A stretch of 64,000 nucleotides of DNA from Calothrix sp. MO_192.B10 (lineage in GTDB: Bacteria; Cyanobacteriota; Cyanobacteriia; Cyanobacteriales; Nostocaceae): contig JASJDS010000074.1 in NCBI GenBank assembly GCA_030065055.1, forward strand, positions 1 through 64,000, in the 5' to 3' direction. Of the stretch, positions 8,658-17,700 are shown piece by piece. The notes under the pieces were generated by a model. The model worked only from the letters and a program-made list of their open reading frames with translations, was not told the DNA's origin and did not search any database. Every line of letters starts with the position of its first letter. Position 1 is the stretch's first letter. The translations under genes were made by a program, and so were the position numbers.

Positions 8658-9342
8658 ACATAATCATCAAAAGCATAGTTTTCTGTCTCAAATCAACCCT
8701 TTGCTAAAAATAGTTATTTGCATTTTTCTGATTAGCTTTGCTTTCCTGTTACAAAAAATTTTGTCATTAGGATTATTGGTTGGTTTGTTGTTAATATTAT
8801 TGTTTTCTCAAGTCAATCTCAAATTCACGAGAATCCTGAAAGTGACCATACTTTTAGGATTATTTCTCATATTATCTACCTGGTTGTTAGGTGATTTTAA
8901 CAAGTCTCTGTTTAGTGCCTTACGTTTGTTAGCAATTACCTTACCCACACCCCTACTTGCCAGTACTACAGCACCATCCGATCTAATTAGAGCATTACAA
9001 GCTTCACGGCTACCTGGTTTCCTAGTGTTGAGTTTGATGTTAATCTGGCGTTTTCTGCCCATTATTCAGCAAGAAACTCAGCGGATTATCGAAGCAAATC
9101 AATTACGTGGTGTAAATTTGAGTCGTCAACCTCGTCAGTGGTTTACGGGTTTATTTATACCTTTAATTTTTCAAATAGTTGCCTATGCTGATGATGTCAC
9201 CATTGGTCTACAAACTAGGGGTTACGATCCCGCAGTACCCCGCAGTAATAGTCAGCCATTGATTTGGAAAATGCAAGACTTGGTTTTTGCGATCGCTGTA
9301 TTTTTAATTATGATGGGGGTTAGTTATTTAGAATGGACATAA
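8644..9342 (+). CDS. ecfT: ECF transporter T component (EcfT/CbiQ family)
   Basis: A 232-residue integral membrane protein with several N-terminal helices, then a cytoplasmic stretch with the two short coupling motifs of EcfT proteins: EANQLRG near residue 153 and QTRGYDP near residue 195. These Arg-Gly motifs contact the ATPase subunits. A final hydrophobic helix lies at about 213-230. It overlaps the preceding S-component gene by 14 bp and is followed 33 bp later by the ATPase gene, so the three form one operon. Its stop codon lies within a heptamer repeat. Confidence 0.88.
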   Translation: MRISKHNHQKHSFLSQINPLLKIVICIFLISFAFLLQKILSLGLLVGLLLILLFSQVNLKFTRILKVTILLGLFLILSTWLLGDFNKSLFSALRLLAITLPTPLLASTTAPSDLIRALQASRLPGFLVLSLMLIWRFLPIIQQETQRIIEANQLRGVNLSRQPRQWFTGLFIPLIFQIVAYADDVTIGLQTRGYDPAVPRSNSQPLIWKMQDLVFAIAVFLIMMGVSYLEWT

Positions 9343-9372
9343 TTCATAATTCATAATTCATAATTCATAATT
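9338..9372. repeat. Heptanucleotide tandem repeat (CATAATT)5
   Basis: Five perfect copies of CATAATT fill almost the whole gap between the T-component and ATPase genes; the TAA stop of the former falls inside the first copy. Such short tandemly repeated heptamers are a known feature of heterocyst-forming cyanobacteria. The array may affect spacing or coupling of the two genes. Confidence 0.9.
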
Positions 9373-9375
9373 TAA

Positions 9376-10782
9376 ATGAGTAATGATACATCTCAATTAC
9401 AAGTAATTGACCTTTGTTTCACCCATATTGGTAAGTCACAACCAACTATTGAGGGTGTGAACCTGACTGTGGAACCGGGAGAAATTATTTTAATTGCTGG
9501 AGCCACGGGGAGTGGTAAAAGTACTTTACTTAACTGTATTGCAGGGATATCACCAGAACATATTGGAGGGAAGTTAAGCGGACAAATTCTCTACCAAGGG
9601 GTGGATTTAAAGGAGTGGACAATTCGTCAGCGATCGCAACATTTCTGTATTCTATTACAAAATGTGGAAACTCAAATTTTCACGGATCGGGTGTGGGAAG
9701 AGTTGGTTTTTGGCTTGGAAAATTGGAATATTGACCCGGCGCAGATTATAATCCTAGCAGGGGCTGTTTTACAAGAATTTGGTTTAGATGAACAACGCAG
9801 TTGGTTAATCAATCAACTTTCGGCGGGGCAAAAACAACGTTTATTATTGGGGTGTATGTTGGCAACTGGTCAACCACTCCTGCTGTTGGATGAACCTTTC
9901 GGCTTTTTGGATGCCAAAGGGGTAGATTTGTTAGTGGAAATATTGCGTTCCCGTCGCAGTCAAGGTCAATCTATAATTTTGATTGAGCATCGCTTTGATG
10001 TAGTTCGGGAAATTTGCGATCGCGCTTACCGTTTTGAAAATGGTCGCCTTTCCCCGTGGGATGTCCAGAAACACGGGCAATATCAAGCTAATTATGAAAT
10101 GACGGGAATTTTAAATGCGGGGTTTAGTATGGATGCTACACCCTCTAACAGGGATAATCCCCCTATTGTTCTACGTAGCGAAAACCTCAGTTGGGGGGGG
10201 TATCCTGCTTATCCCGATTTGCAAATCACCACGGGAGAGATTGTTTTACTTAAGGGTGATAATGGCTGTGGCAAGACAACCCTATTAAAGCTTTTGAGTG
10301 GTTTACTCAAACCGGCTACCGGCAAGTTAGAGATTATGGGGAGGGATGTAAGTAAACGCACTATTGTCCAAATAGCTCAAACCGTAGGTTTTGTATTGCA
10401 AAACCCCAATCATCAACTATTTGCAGACAGCGTCCGCTCCGAAATCTATCAACCAGGTGTGCCTACAGATGTAGCAGAATATTTGCTTAAACAGCTAAAT
10501 CTAAGTAAATTTGACCAGCAACATCCCCATTCCCTTTCCCAAGGGCAAAAACGCAGATTAGCTTTGGGTGCTGTTTTAGCCAGACAGCCACAGGTTTGTC
10601 TATTGGATGAAATTATGGTGGGACAAGATCCCCAATCTTTGGTATTGATGTTGAACGTACTCCAAGACTTTACCCAGAAAGGGGGAACCCTGATATTTAC
10701 ATCACACGATCCTGTGGTTGCAGAGGTACTTCAGGCACGTATTATTAATATTAAATCACAAAAGAATGGGACAGATGGGTAG
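9376..10782 (+). CDS. ECF transporter ATPase, two ABC domains fused
   Basis: A 468-residue protein with two ABC ATPase domains in one chain. Domain 1: Walker A GATGSGKST at 42-50, signature LSAGQ at about 145-149, Walker B LLLLDEP. Domain 2: Walker A GDNGCGKTT at about 294-302, signature LSQGQ at about 385-389, and Walker B VCLLDEI, where the usual Pro after Glu is replaced by Ile. The catalytic Glu is kept in both. It replaces the separate EcfA1/EcfA2 pair and powers uptake by the S and T proteins encoded just upstream. The ATG follows the heptamer array closely and has no evident ribosome site. Confidence 0.9.
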   Translation: MSNDTSQLQVIDLCFTHIGKSQPTIEGVNLTVEPGEIILIAGATGSGKSTLLNCIAGISPEHIGGKLSGQILYQGVDLKEWTIRQRSQHFCILLQNVETQIFTDRVWEELVFGLENWNIDPAQIIILAGAVLQEFGLDEQRSWLINQLSAGQKQRLLLGCMLATGQPLLLLDEPFGFLDAKGVDLLVEILRSRRSQGQSIILIEHRFDVVREICDRAYRFENGRLSPWDVQKHGQYQANYEMTGILNAGFSMDATPSNRDNPPIVLRSENLSWGGYPAYPDLQITTGEIVLLKGDNGCGKTTLLKLLSGLLKPATGKLEIMGRDVSKRTIVQIAQTVGFVLQNPNHQLFADSVRSEIYQPGVPTDVAEYLLKQLNLSKFDQQHPHSLSQGQKRRLALGAVLARQPQVCLLDEIMVGQDPQSLVLMLNVLQDFTQKGGTLIFTSHDPVVAEVLQARIINIKSQKNGTDG

Positions 10783-10870
10783 GGGCACGGCATCAGAGTG
10801 ATAATTGTATACACCAAAATCTTGTTAGTGCCGTGCCCTTGCCAATCATATATGTATCGCAAACATTATT
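10783..10870 (-). repeat. Inverted-repeat element flanking the ECF operon, right copy
   Basis: Reverse-complement counterpart of 7763-7850. The 56-bp core spans 10783-10838 with ends GGGCACGGCA and TGCCGTGCCC, and an arm continues to about 10870. It starts one base after the stop codon of the ATPase gene and could act as its terminator hairpin. Confidence 0.8.
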
Positions 10871-10911
10871 AGAATTGGTATCAGAGCCTGAAACCCTTAT
10901 TTGTCCGTTCC

Positions 10912-11670
10912 TTAGCCCACAATCCCATTCAATGCATCAATCACAGCTGGGATATCATCACTTTCAGTGTCCTTAATTAAATCAATAGCCTTATTCAAAG
11001 TACCACCGGGATTAATCACCAATCTACCCAAAAACGCCACTTTTGTGTCAACCATAGCAATAATAGCCCTCCGGAAAATATCATTTTGATTGGCGAGTAG
11101 TTCGGCGAAATTCCAGGCTTCTTGACGGGCTTTACTGATACTGAAGTTCATCAGCATTTCATCAGTTTTCCCCCCAACTCTGTCAAGAATATCTAGCAGG
11201 GGAGAAAATTCCCCAACGGTTCCTTGTACAACGTCTAGTAATTCTCCCAAGATATTGTTTACCTTGGCATAATCCTCAACAAAAGTTTGTAGTTGATATC
11301 CGGGATTAATTTCCGCCGTTACAATTCCTAAATCCAGATTGATATGGGCATTAATTCCTAAAAGTAAGTGTTGCAATATTATATAGTCTGGTTTTGTAGT
11401 TGCTGCTAACGCCACCTGCCAACTTTTCGTTGGTTTACCATGACTGTGATAATCATCAAGAGCTTGGAAATAGCGGTTAGCAAATGCTGTAGCGAATCGC
11501 TCCATGCGGAAATTATCATCAAATATATTATGATCGATTCCCATCTTAATTTTTAGGGTCACTTGACGGTAAAGAGCAGCAAATAAACCAATGCGATTGT
11601 GTTGAATTTTTGCCTCTGTAATAATGTTGTCTAAGTGGTGGATAACTTCATCTGTGTTTTTTGCTAGCAT
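10912..11670 (-). CDS. DUF5995 family protein
   Basis: A 252-residue soluble protein. I use the ATG at 11670, preceded by GGGAGGTGG; the ATG at 11682 lies within that ribosome site. The DUF5995 features I recognise are an N-terminal helix with FAALYRQVTLKIK, a middle region with FANRYFQALDDY, and the conserved GINAHINLDLG segment. The His and Asp of the last segment are the most conserved residues I know for the family, which might suggest a metal site, but no reaction is established. It is divergent from the MoaD-like gene, with 53 bp between the start codons. Confidence 0.75.
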   Translation of the reverse strand: MLAKNTDEVIHHLDNIITEAKIQHNRIGLFAALYRQVTLKIKMGIDHNIFDDNFRMERFATAFANRYFQALDDYHSHGKPTKSWQVALAATTKPDYIILQHLLLGINAHINLDLGIVTAEINPGYQLQTFVEDYAKVNNILGELLDVVQGTVGEFSPLLDILDRVGGKTDEMLMNFSISKARQEAWNFAELLANQNDIFRRAIIAMVDTKVAFLGRLVINPGGTLNKAIDLIKDTESDDIPAVIDALNGIVG

Positions 11671-11723
11671 TCCACCTCCCATTGTGTTGTGTCCCCTATA
11701 ATAAATATACCAATTCCGATTTT

Positions 11724-11984
11724 ATGCCCCAATCTGCGATCGCTATTACTGTAAAATTATTTGCAGCTTATCAAGAAGCTTATGGTGTACCGGAACTACT
11801 ATTAGAGTTGCCCGAAAATACTCCCGTAGAAGCAGTCAGAGACAGGATAATTGCCGAACATCCCGAACTAGCACAATGGCGAGATGTAACTCGATTTGGG
11901 GTGAACTTTAATTTTGTGTCACCACATACTATCCTTCAGGATGGGGATGAGGTGGTGTTAATTCCCCCCGTCAGTGGTGGTTAA
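11724..11984 (+). CDS. MoaD/ThiS-like ubiquitin-fold sulfur carrier
   Basis: An 86-residue beta-grasp protein. It has the MoaD pattern: ITVKLFAAYQEAYG at the N-terminus, a PVEAVRDRI helix, a D-G-D-E-V-V-L-I-P-P-V-S segment and the essential C-terminal Gly-Gly. The terminal Gly is adenylated and thiocarboxylated by an E1-like enzyme, then donates sulfur, for molybdopterin in MoaD or for other pathways in relatives. The ATG at 11724 fits this family; a longer reading from 11661 would add 21 residues without homology. No moaE or moeB lies in the window, so the pathway is not fixed by context. Confidence 0.85.
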   Translation: MPQSAIAITVKLFAAYQEAYGVPELLLELPENTPVEAVRDRIIAEHPELAQWRDVTRFGVNFNFVSPHTILQDGDEVVLIPPVSGG

Positions 11985-12160
11985 CCTGAGTTCGGTGTTA
12001 GGAGTTCGGTGTTAGGAGTTAAAATTAACGTGAGAAATATACGTAACCTCAGTAGACAATTCTTTGTAGGTTGGGTGAAGCCACAGCGTAACCCAACATG
12101 AGATTACATAAACCCAGTTTTTTCATAGAAACCAAGTTTCTGGTGTAAATCCTAATTTTC
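11985..12160. repeat. Short repeats downstream of the moaD-like gene
   Basis: Two copies of GAGTTCGGTGTTAG at about 11990-12018, then an imperfect palindrome with GGTTGGGT and AACCCAAC arms at about 12068-12095. I see no gene here. The palindrome lies between two genes that converge, so it could terminate either transcript. Confidence 0.5.
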
Positions 12161-14452
12161 CTAATCTACCTTGGCGCGGAAACGCACAAATCCGTAAGAA
12201 TCAGCCGGTGTACCGGGTTCAGTCGCATGGGGTAAATTACCCAAGTTGACGACTACAGCACCATTAGTATTGGCAACATTTGTATTGGAATCACCATCAC
12301 AATCTATATTGGGGTATACAGTGGATGGTTCAACTCCTGGGGGAAAATACTGAGCATTATCTCCATCTTGGGTATTTGTGAGAGACACCGTACTACCATT
12401 ATGGCTCAAGAATATACCTTTATCTGTACCAAAGGTTGTGGAAACAAATGTGGTGTTTGTAGGAATAAAATCACACATCAGCACATTATTGGCTGTGTTC
12501 AAACCTGATGAGAGGAAGTAAATAGTATACTCAATTTCATCCCCAGGACTAACCTTACCAGCATTGATTTGACCCTGTAGGTAATTACTTAACCAATTTG
12601 AATTATTATCATCAGTATCGTGGGGAGAAGGAACGTAGTTAGGAGAATTGGGATCGTTGACCCCATCTAATACATCTGTATATCGAGTAGTGTTAATTGC
12701 TGTGATACGTTTGACCAAAACCATGTTTGCACCAATATCACTACCATCTATAATATTGAAACTTTCTGATAGGGTAGCGCTGGGGTAGTAAGTCCACATA
12801 TCCAATGTTTTGGTATTCCCAAATGAGCCATTACACTTGAGCCTATTATTACCACCAGATGAGGTTCCAAATGCCCTATCATTATTTAATGAGTTAAACC
12901 CATTAATAGGGTCACTAAAACTGGGATTAGGTGGGTTATTACCACAAAGTGGTTGATTTATGTTGCCCACAGTAGTACCGTCTACGGTGACATATCCTCG
13001 GTCATCATAAAACGCCGTATTATTGCCTAAAGGATTTGTAGCATTTAAAAGTGTAATAGTAGGACCACCATAAAAATTATTTTCTGCATCACTAATGGGA
13101 AAATGATATTCTCCTCCCTTAGTAATAATGCGGTATGAATAGTTCCCTGTGGGGAAAAAGTTACCACTGTTATCTTTCCCATTCCAAATAACTGACTGGG
13201 AACCACCTGTGGTCATAACTCCCCTTAATACCCGGTTTTGGGGATTTGTGGGATCGAAATTGCTACCATCACGACTAATGGTTATTTGGTAAGTGCCTGA
13301 AGCATTAGAATTAAATGTGAATGTACCACCATTGTTAACCAAGGTAGTTTTCTCAGTGACTGTACCAGTAAAATTAGGGTTACTCAAGCTTGGTAAAGTA
13401 GGAGTAAGGGGAATGCCAGTTCCGATCGCTTGACCATTAGTATCGTATCGGGTGATGTATAGTAGAGCATTCTGGTCGATTGGGTTAAAAAACATGGGAA
13501 ATTGGGGAGGTGCAGTACTAACACCCCCCTCAGGATTAACAACATCACCACCTTCGCCCAATACATTGCGATAAAGGGGGGTTTTGCCGTCGCTATCCCA
13601 GTTACCGACTATGTTTCCGTAAATCCTAAAGCCAAAAGGGTCGAGTCCTCGCATATCTAATTTATAACGAAAGCCATCGAGGGTAACTATGTAGATATCT
13701 GAGTGTAATTGGCGACCATTGCCACCCATATTCATTTCTATGTAGAAGGTAAACAGTCTACCTGTAATATCTGTTGTAGATGATTGATTGCTACTGCGTA
13801 CTGTTACATCCCAAGCAGAAATACTTGTGACTTGACTAGAACTAGTGTTAATTTGTCCTATATTTTCTTCCACTCCCCTACTGGCATCAACGGTACTGTT
13901 TGCACCACTAGGACCATACATGGCAATATAGTAAATTCCATTTTCTGGAGCTTGATAGTAGCAGGGGGTATAACCATTAGTATTTCCCGTATCATCAATG
14001 GATTTAGGTCCCGCTAACTCTTGGGCGCGACTGCTAATAAATCCTCTACCGGGCTGCTGACTAACGCAGTTAAAATTCGCCGTGGAGGGTAAATTTTCTT
14101 TAGCAGGACCACCAGTAATTGTATTGGGGTTATAAATCAGGATATTTCCACTTCCTACCCCCACAGCACTAGATCCTACTAAGATATATTGATCTTTTTC
14201 TGCATAAACTCGCAGTAGGGTTTTTTTATTAAATCCTGAATTCGTCGTACCACTTCTCCACAAGATATGACCCCTGTTCCCTTGAGCACCGGAGGGGAAC
14301 ATATCGCGGCTTCCTTCAGCATACACTGGTGGAGCAAAGTAGCTAGAAGTGCATAATAATGTAAGTCCACCCAAGATGAGTCTGAATGGTTTGCGGAATA
14401 AGGAAAACGCAGTATAAATATGGCGTTTATTTTCTAGATTTGCTCCGAGCAT
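12161..14452 (-). CDS. Secreted DUF11-type surface protein with FlgD-like Ig domain
   Basis: A 763-residue exported protein. The N-terminus has a basic stretch, a hydrophobic core (LILGGLTLLCTSSYFA) and a cleavage site near VYA-EG at about residue 46. Residues 370-445 contain a FlgD-like Ig pattern with VIWNGKDNSGNFFPTGNY. Residues from about 577 form a conserved C-terminal domain (VLVKRITAIN, DEIEYTIYFLSSG, then YPNIDCDGD and a final SYGFVRFRAKV), shared almost residue by residue with the 1558-residue protein encoded upstream. No membrane anchor, sortase motif or catalytic motif is seen. It is probably an extracellular or outer-envelope structural protein. It may be the last gene of the surface cluster. 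Confidence 0.8.
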   Translation of the reverse strand: MLGANLENKRHIYTAFSLFRKPFRLILGGLTLLCTSSYFAPPVYAEGSRDMFPSGAQGNRGHILWRSGTTNSGFNKKTLLRVYAEKDQYILVGSSAVGVGSGNILIYNPNTITGGPAKENLPSTANFNCVSQQPGRGFISSRAQELAGPKSIDDTGNTNGYTPCYYQAPENGIYYIAMYGPSGANSTVDASRGVEENIGQINTSSSQVTSISAWDVTVRSSNQSSTTDITGRLFTFYIEMNMGGNGRQLHSDIYIVTLDGFRYKLDMRGLDPFGFRIYGNIVGNWDSDGKTPLYRNVLGEGGDVVNPEGGVSTAPPQFPMFFNPIDQNALLYITRYDTNGQAIGTGIPLTPTLPSLSNPNFTGTVTEKTTLVNNGGTFTFNSNASGTYQITISRDGSNFDPTNPQNRVLRGVMTTGGSQSVIWNGKDNSGNFFPTGNYSYRIITKGGEYHFPISDAENNFYGGPTITLLNATNPLGNNTAFYDDRGYVTVDGTTVGNINQPLCGNNPPNPSFSDPINGFNSLNNDRAFGTSSGGNNRLKCNGSFGNTKTLDMWTYYPSATLSESFNIIDGSDIGANMVLVKRITAINTTRYTDVLDGVNDPNSPNYVPSPHDTDDNNSNWLSNYLQGQINAGKVSPGDEIEYTIYFLSSGLNTANNVLMCDFIPTNTTFVSTTFGTDKGIFLSHNGSTVSLTNTQDGDNAQYFPPGVEPSTVYPNIDCDGDSNTNVANTNGAVVVNLGNLPHATEPGTPADSYGFVRFRAKVD

Positions 14453-14716
14453 TTGTTTATTGGAATGAATATATCATGAAGGCGATCGCCATTAGCCATC
14501 ACATTTCCAGACTTGCCACACTTAATATGCCCAAATTTTGTATCCAATTTTCACTCGCATACAATACAAATACAACTTCCATTAACCTCAGTTCGGGTTA
14601 AGGAGCTTTATTTCACTTTGAGGGGCTGATTAATGCCTAAAACAACGCAAACAGGTTTATGAAAACCAAAATCAGGTAACGATATAATCAGGGTTTGAGC
14701 TTATCCCGAACTCGGG

Positions 14717-17700
14717 TTACTTTACTTTGCCCCGGAAGCGGACAAACCCATAACTATTAGATTGACTAGGTGTAGTAGCATGAGGTAAATCCCCTAGATT
14801 CACTACCACTGCACCATTGCTGTTAGGGATATTGTTATTGGGATCGCCATCACAATCAATATTGGGGTAGACGGTAGAAGGTTCTACTCCTGGGGGAAAA
14901 TACTGACCAATATCACCATCTTGAACACCAGAAATTGATACAGTATTGCTATTATAGCTATGGACTATCCCCCGGTCTGCACCTGGGAAAGTGGCAGTTG
15001 CAGCAGCAGGGCTACTGTTAAATGCTGTAGGTAAGAAAGTCAGATTTTCGGGAACTAAATCGCACATCAGCACACTCTTAGCTGTGTTGTCACCCGTTGA
15101 TAAGAAGTAGATGGTATACTCAACTTCTTCTCCAGGTTTGACCTTACCACCGTCAATGGCTCCAATGAGATAATTACTGGGCCAGTTGGAATTATTGTCG
15201 TCATCTTTTTTACTGGAGGTGGTGTCATCTACAAAGGTATTTAATGGGGTATTGTCATTGGGATTTTGAGTGCGATCGCCATTTATAGCAGTTATACGTT
15301 TAACTAGCAACACATTGGGGTTAGTCGCAACAGGTACAGTCACATTCAGCGGAGTAGGGTCTTCAAATGCAGGGGAAGGAGGATAATCAGAAACAATAGT
15401 ACTGGGATATGAGGGGGGTAAATTACTTAACACAGACTGGTTGTAATATGTCCCTGCTGTCAAGTTATTAGGAACAGTCACTTCCGCAGTGATGGTGAGT
15501 GTATCTCCTCCTGGAGTACTTGCATCTTGCTTTGGCAAAGTTAAATTGGTAATCTGTAAAGTCTGGTTATTATTACTGAAGCTGACTGTACCAGAATTAT
15601 TAGAAACAGTTACATTACCTGTGAAAATACCGTTGATGGGATTACCTCCAGCAACAGAACCCAGGTCATCCTCAAATGTGACTCCAGTTATATCGCTAAC
15701 ATTACCCGTGGCTATTTTGTAAATATATTTGACTGTTTGACCTGCCGCAGCTTCAGTAATGGTATTATCATTAGTATCTTGGACATCTTTTTGCATACCA
15801 GCGGCGAACAAGCAACTGGCACCATCATGGTTACCACCAGAAGGAGCAGTGGTAATCTCCGTTCCTTTACCATAATTAGGGCTGTTGGAGTCGGTATCAA
15901 CTTTGTACAACTTCTGATTGCTATTGCTGCGATAGTAGAGGGCACCAAATGCATCTACAAATTGGGAACCAGCATTGTGATTTAATCCTGTGGGATTGGT
16001 GGCTTGACTAGTAATAGTGGGAGGAAAGGTTGTCATATCTAGGATGACTAATCGATCGCTACTACCACTTTCATTAATTCCGTAAATCTTCTTACCAGTG
16101 AGGCTAGCAGGATCTCTAGGATCGACGGCAAAGTCTGTGAAACTTACCCCTGATTTGGTTCCAGCATTGGTAATAGTTGGGGGAGTAGTAGTCAAATCGA
16201 TGGTGGCAAATCGGTTACCACCTCCAATGATATAAGTACCGTCCGAGAGAATTGCAGCAGCATAGTAACCTCCATTAGGTAAAGTGACACCGGGTGCTGT
16301 AGTTGGTTTTCCTAGAGAATGCACAATGCCATCGCTACCAATTTTGACAACATTACCAGGGCTGTAAGGACCTGTTGTTGCCTGTGAATTCTGTATGTAA
16401 CCGTAAAGGTAGTTATCAATTGGGTGATATGCTAGGGAGTTATAGGTAAAGTTTATTGGGTAACCACCTGCAATTGTAGTTTCAGGTCCCCTGGAGATAA
16501 AGTTAAAGGTTGAACCCGAACGATTGATATCAAATAATTGCTGCTTAGGTCCTCCTCTGTTAGCGTTATTTTCCCCGATAGTGATGTAAAAAGTGGCATC
16601 ACATATGAAGGGTGAGCCAAGGGGTTTGTTATCAGCACTGGTAGATGTAACTGTGGTGGTATCAGTGCTGCTGTTATTGCTGTTATCGGGGTCAGTGATT
16701 CCCGATGGTGGTGCAACTGTGGCAGTGTTAGTAATGGTACCGGTTGCGGAAGAGGAAACTGTACCTTGGATGGTGAGGTTGATACTTTGACCGCTAACTA
16801 GATTTAATCCCGTCCAGGCACCAGTGTTATTGTCATAGCTACCAGTGCTGGGAGTAAAGCTGGGATTTTCGATACTAGTGGGTAATGTATCGTTGAGGGT
16901 AAGGCTATTAACTGTGGATGGGCCATTGTTGCTGACGGTGATGGTGTAGGTGATGGTATTACCAGGGCTGGTACTGGTTTGATTATCGGTTTTAGTTATG
17001 CTGAGGTCGGCAGTGGATGTCACTGCTGTAACTGTGGTGGTATCAGTGCTGCTGTTATTGCTGTTGTTGGGGTCTGTGATTCCCGACGGTGGTGCAACTG
17101 TGGCAGTGTTAGTAATGGTACCAGTTGCGGAAGATGAAACCGTACCTTGGATGGTGAGGGTGATACTTTGACCGCTAGCCAAATTTAATCCCGTCCATGT
17201 ACCAGTGTTATTGTTATAACTACCAGTGCTGGGAGTAAAGCTGGGATTTTCGATACTAGCGGGTACTGTGTCGTTGAGAGTGAGGCTATTAACTGTGGAT
17301 GGGCCATTGTTGCTAACAGTAACCGTGTAGGTGATAGCACTACCGGGGGTGGTACTAGTTTGGTTATCTGTTTTAGTAACACTCAAATCAGCTGTTGCTC
17401 TATCAAAGGGAAAGTCTGCGGTTTGACTGCCGTTATTAACAACGACTTTGATGGGGTTGCTAGTACCACCATAAGTCTGACTACTCAAGTCCCCGTCACT
17501 CTCATCGACTTTCACAAAGTAAGTACCATTTGCCAGGTTGGGAAAATTGTAGCTTCCGTCTGCTGCACTTACCACATTGCTGCCTACTTGGGTATCTGTA
17601 CCTGCTTCATAGGTACCGTTATTGTTGGTATCTTGAAACAACTGCACCGTCACACTACCAATACCATTTTCCCCTGTATTCTTGATGTTATCGCCTGTGT

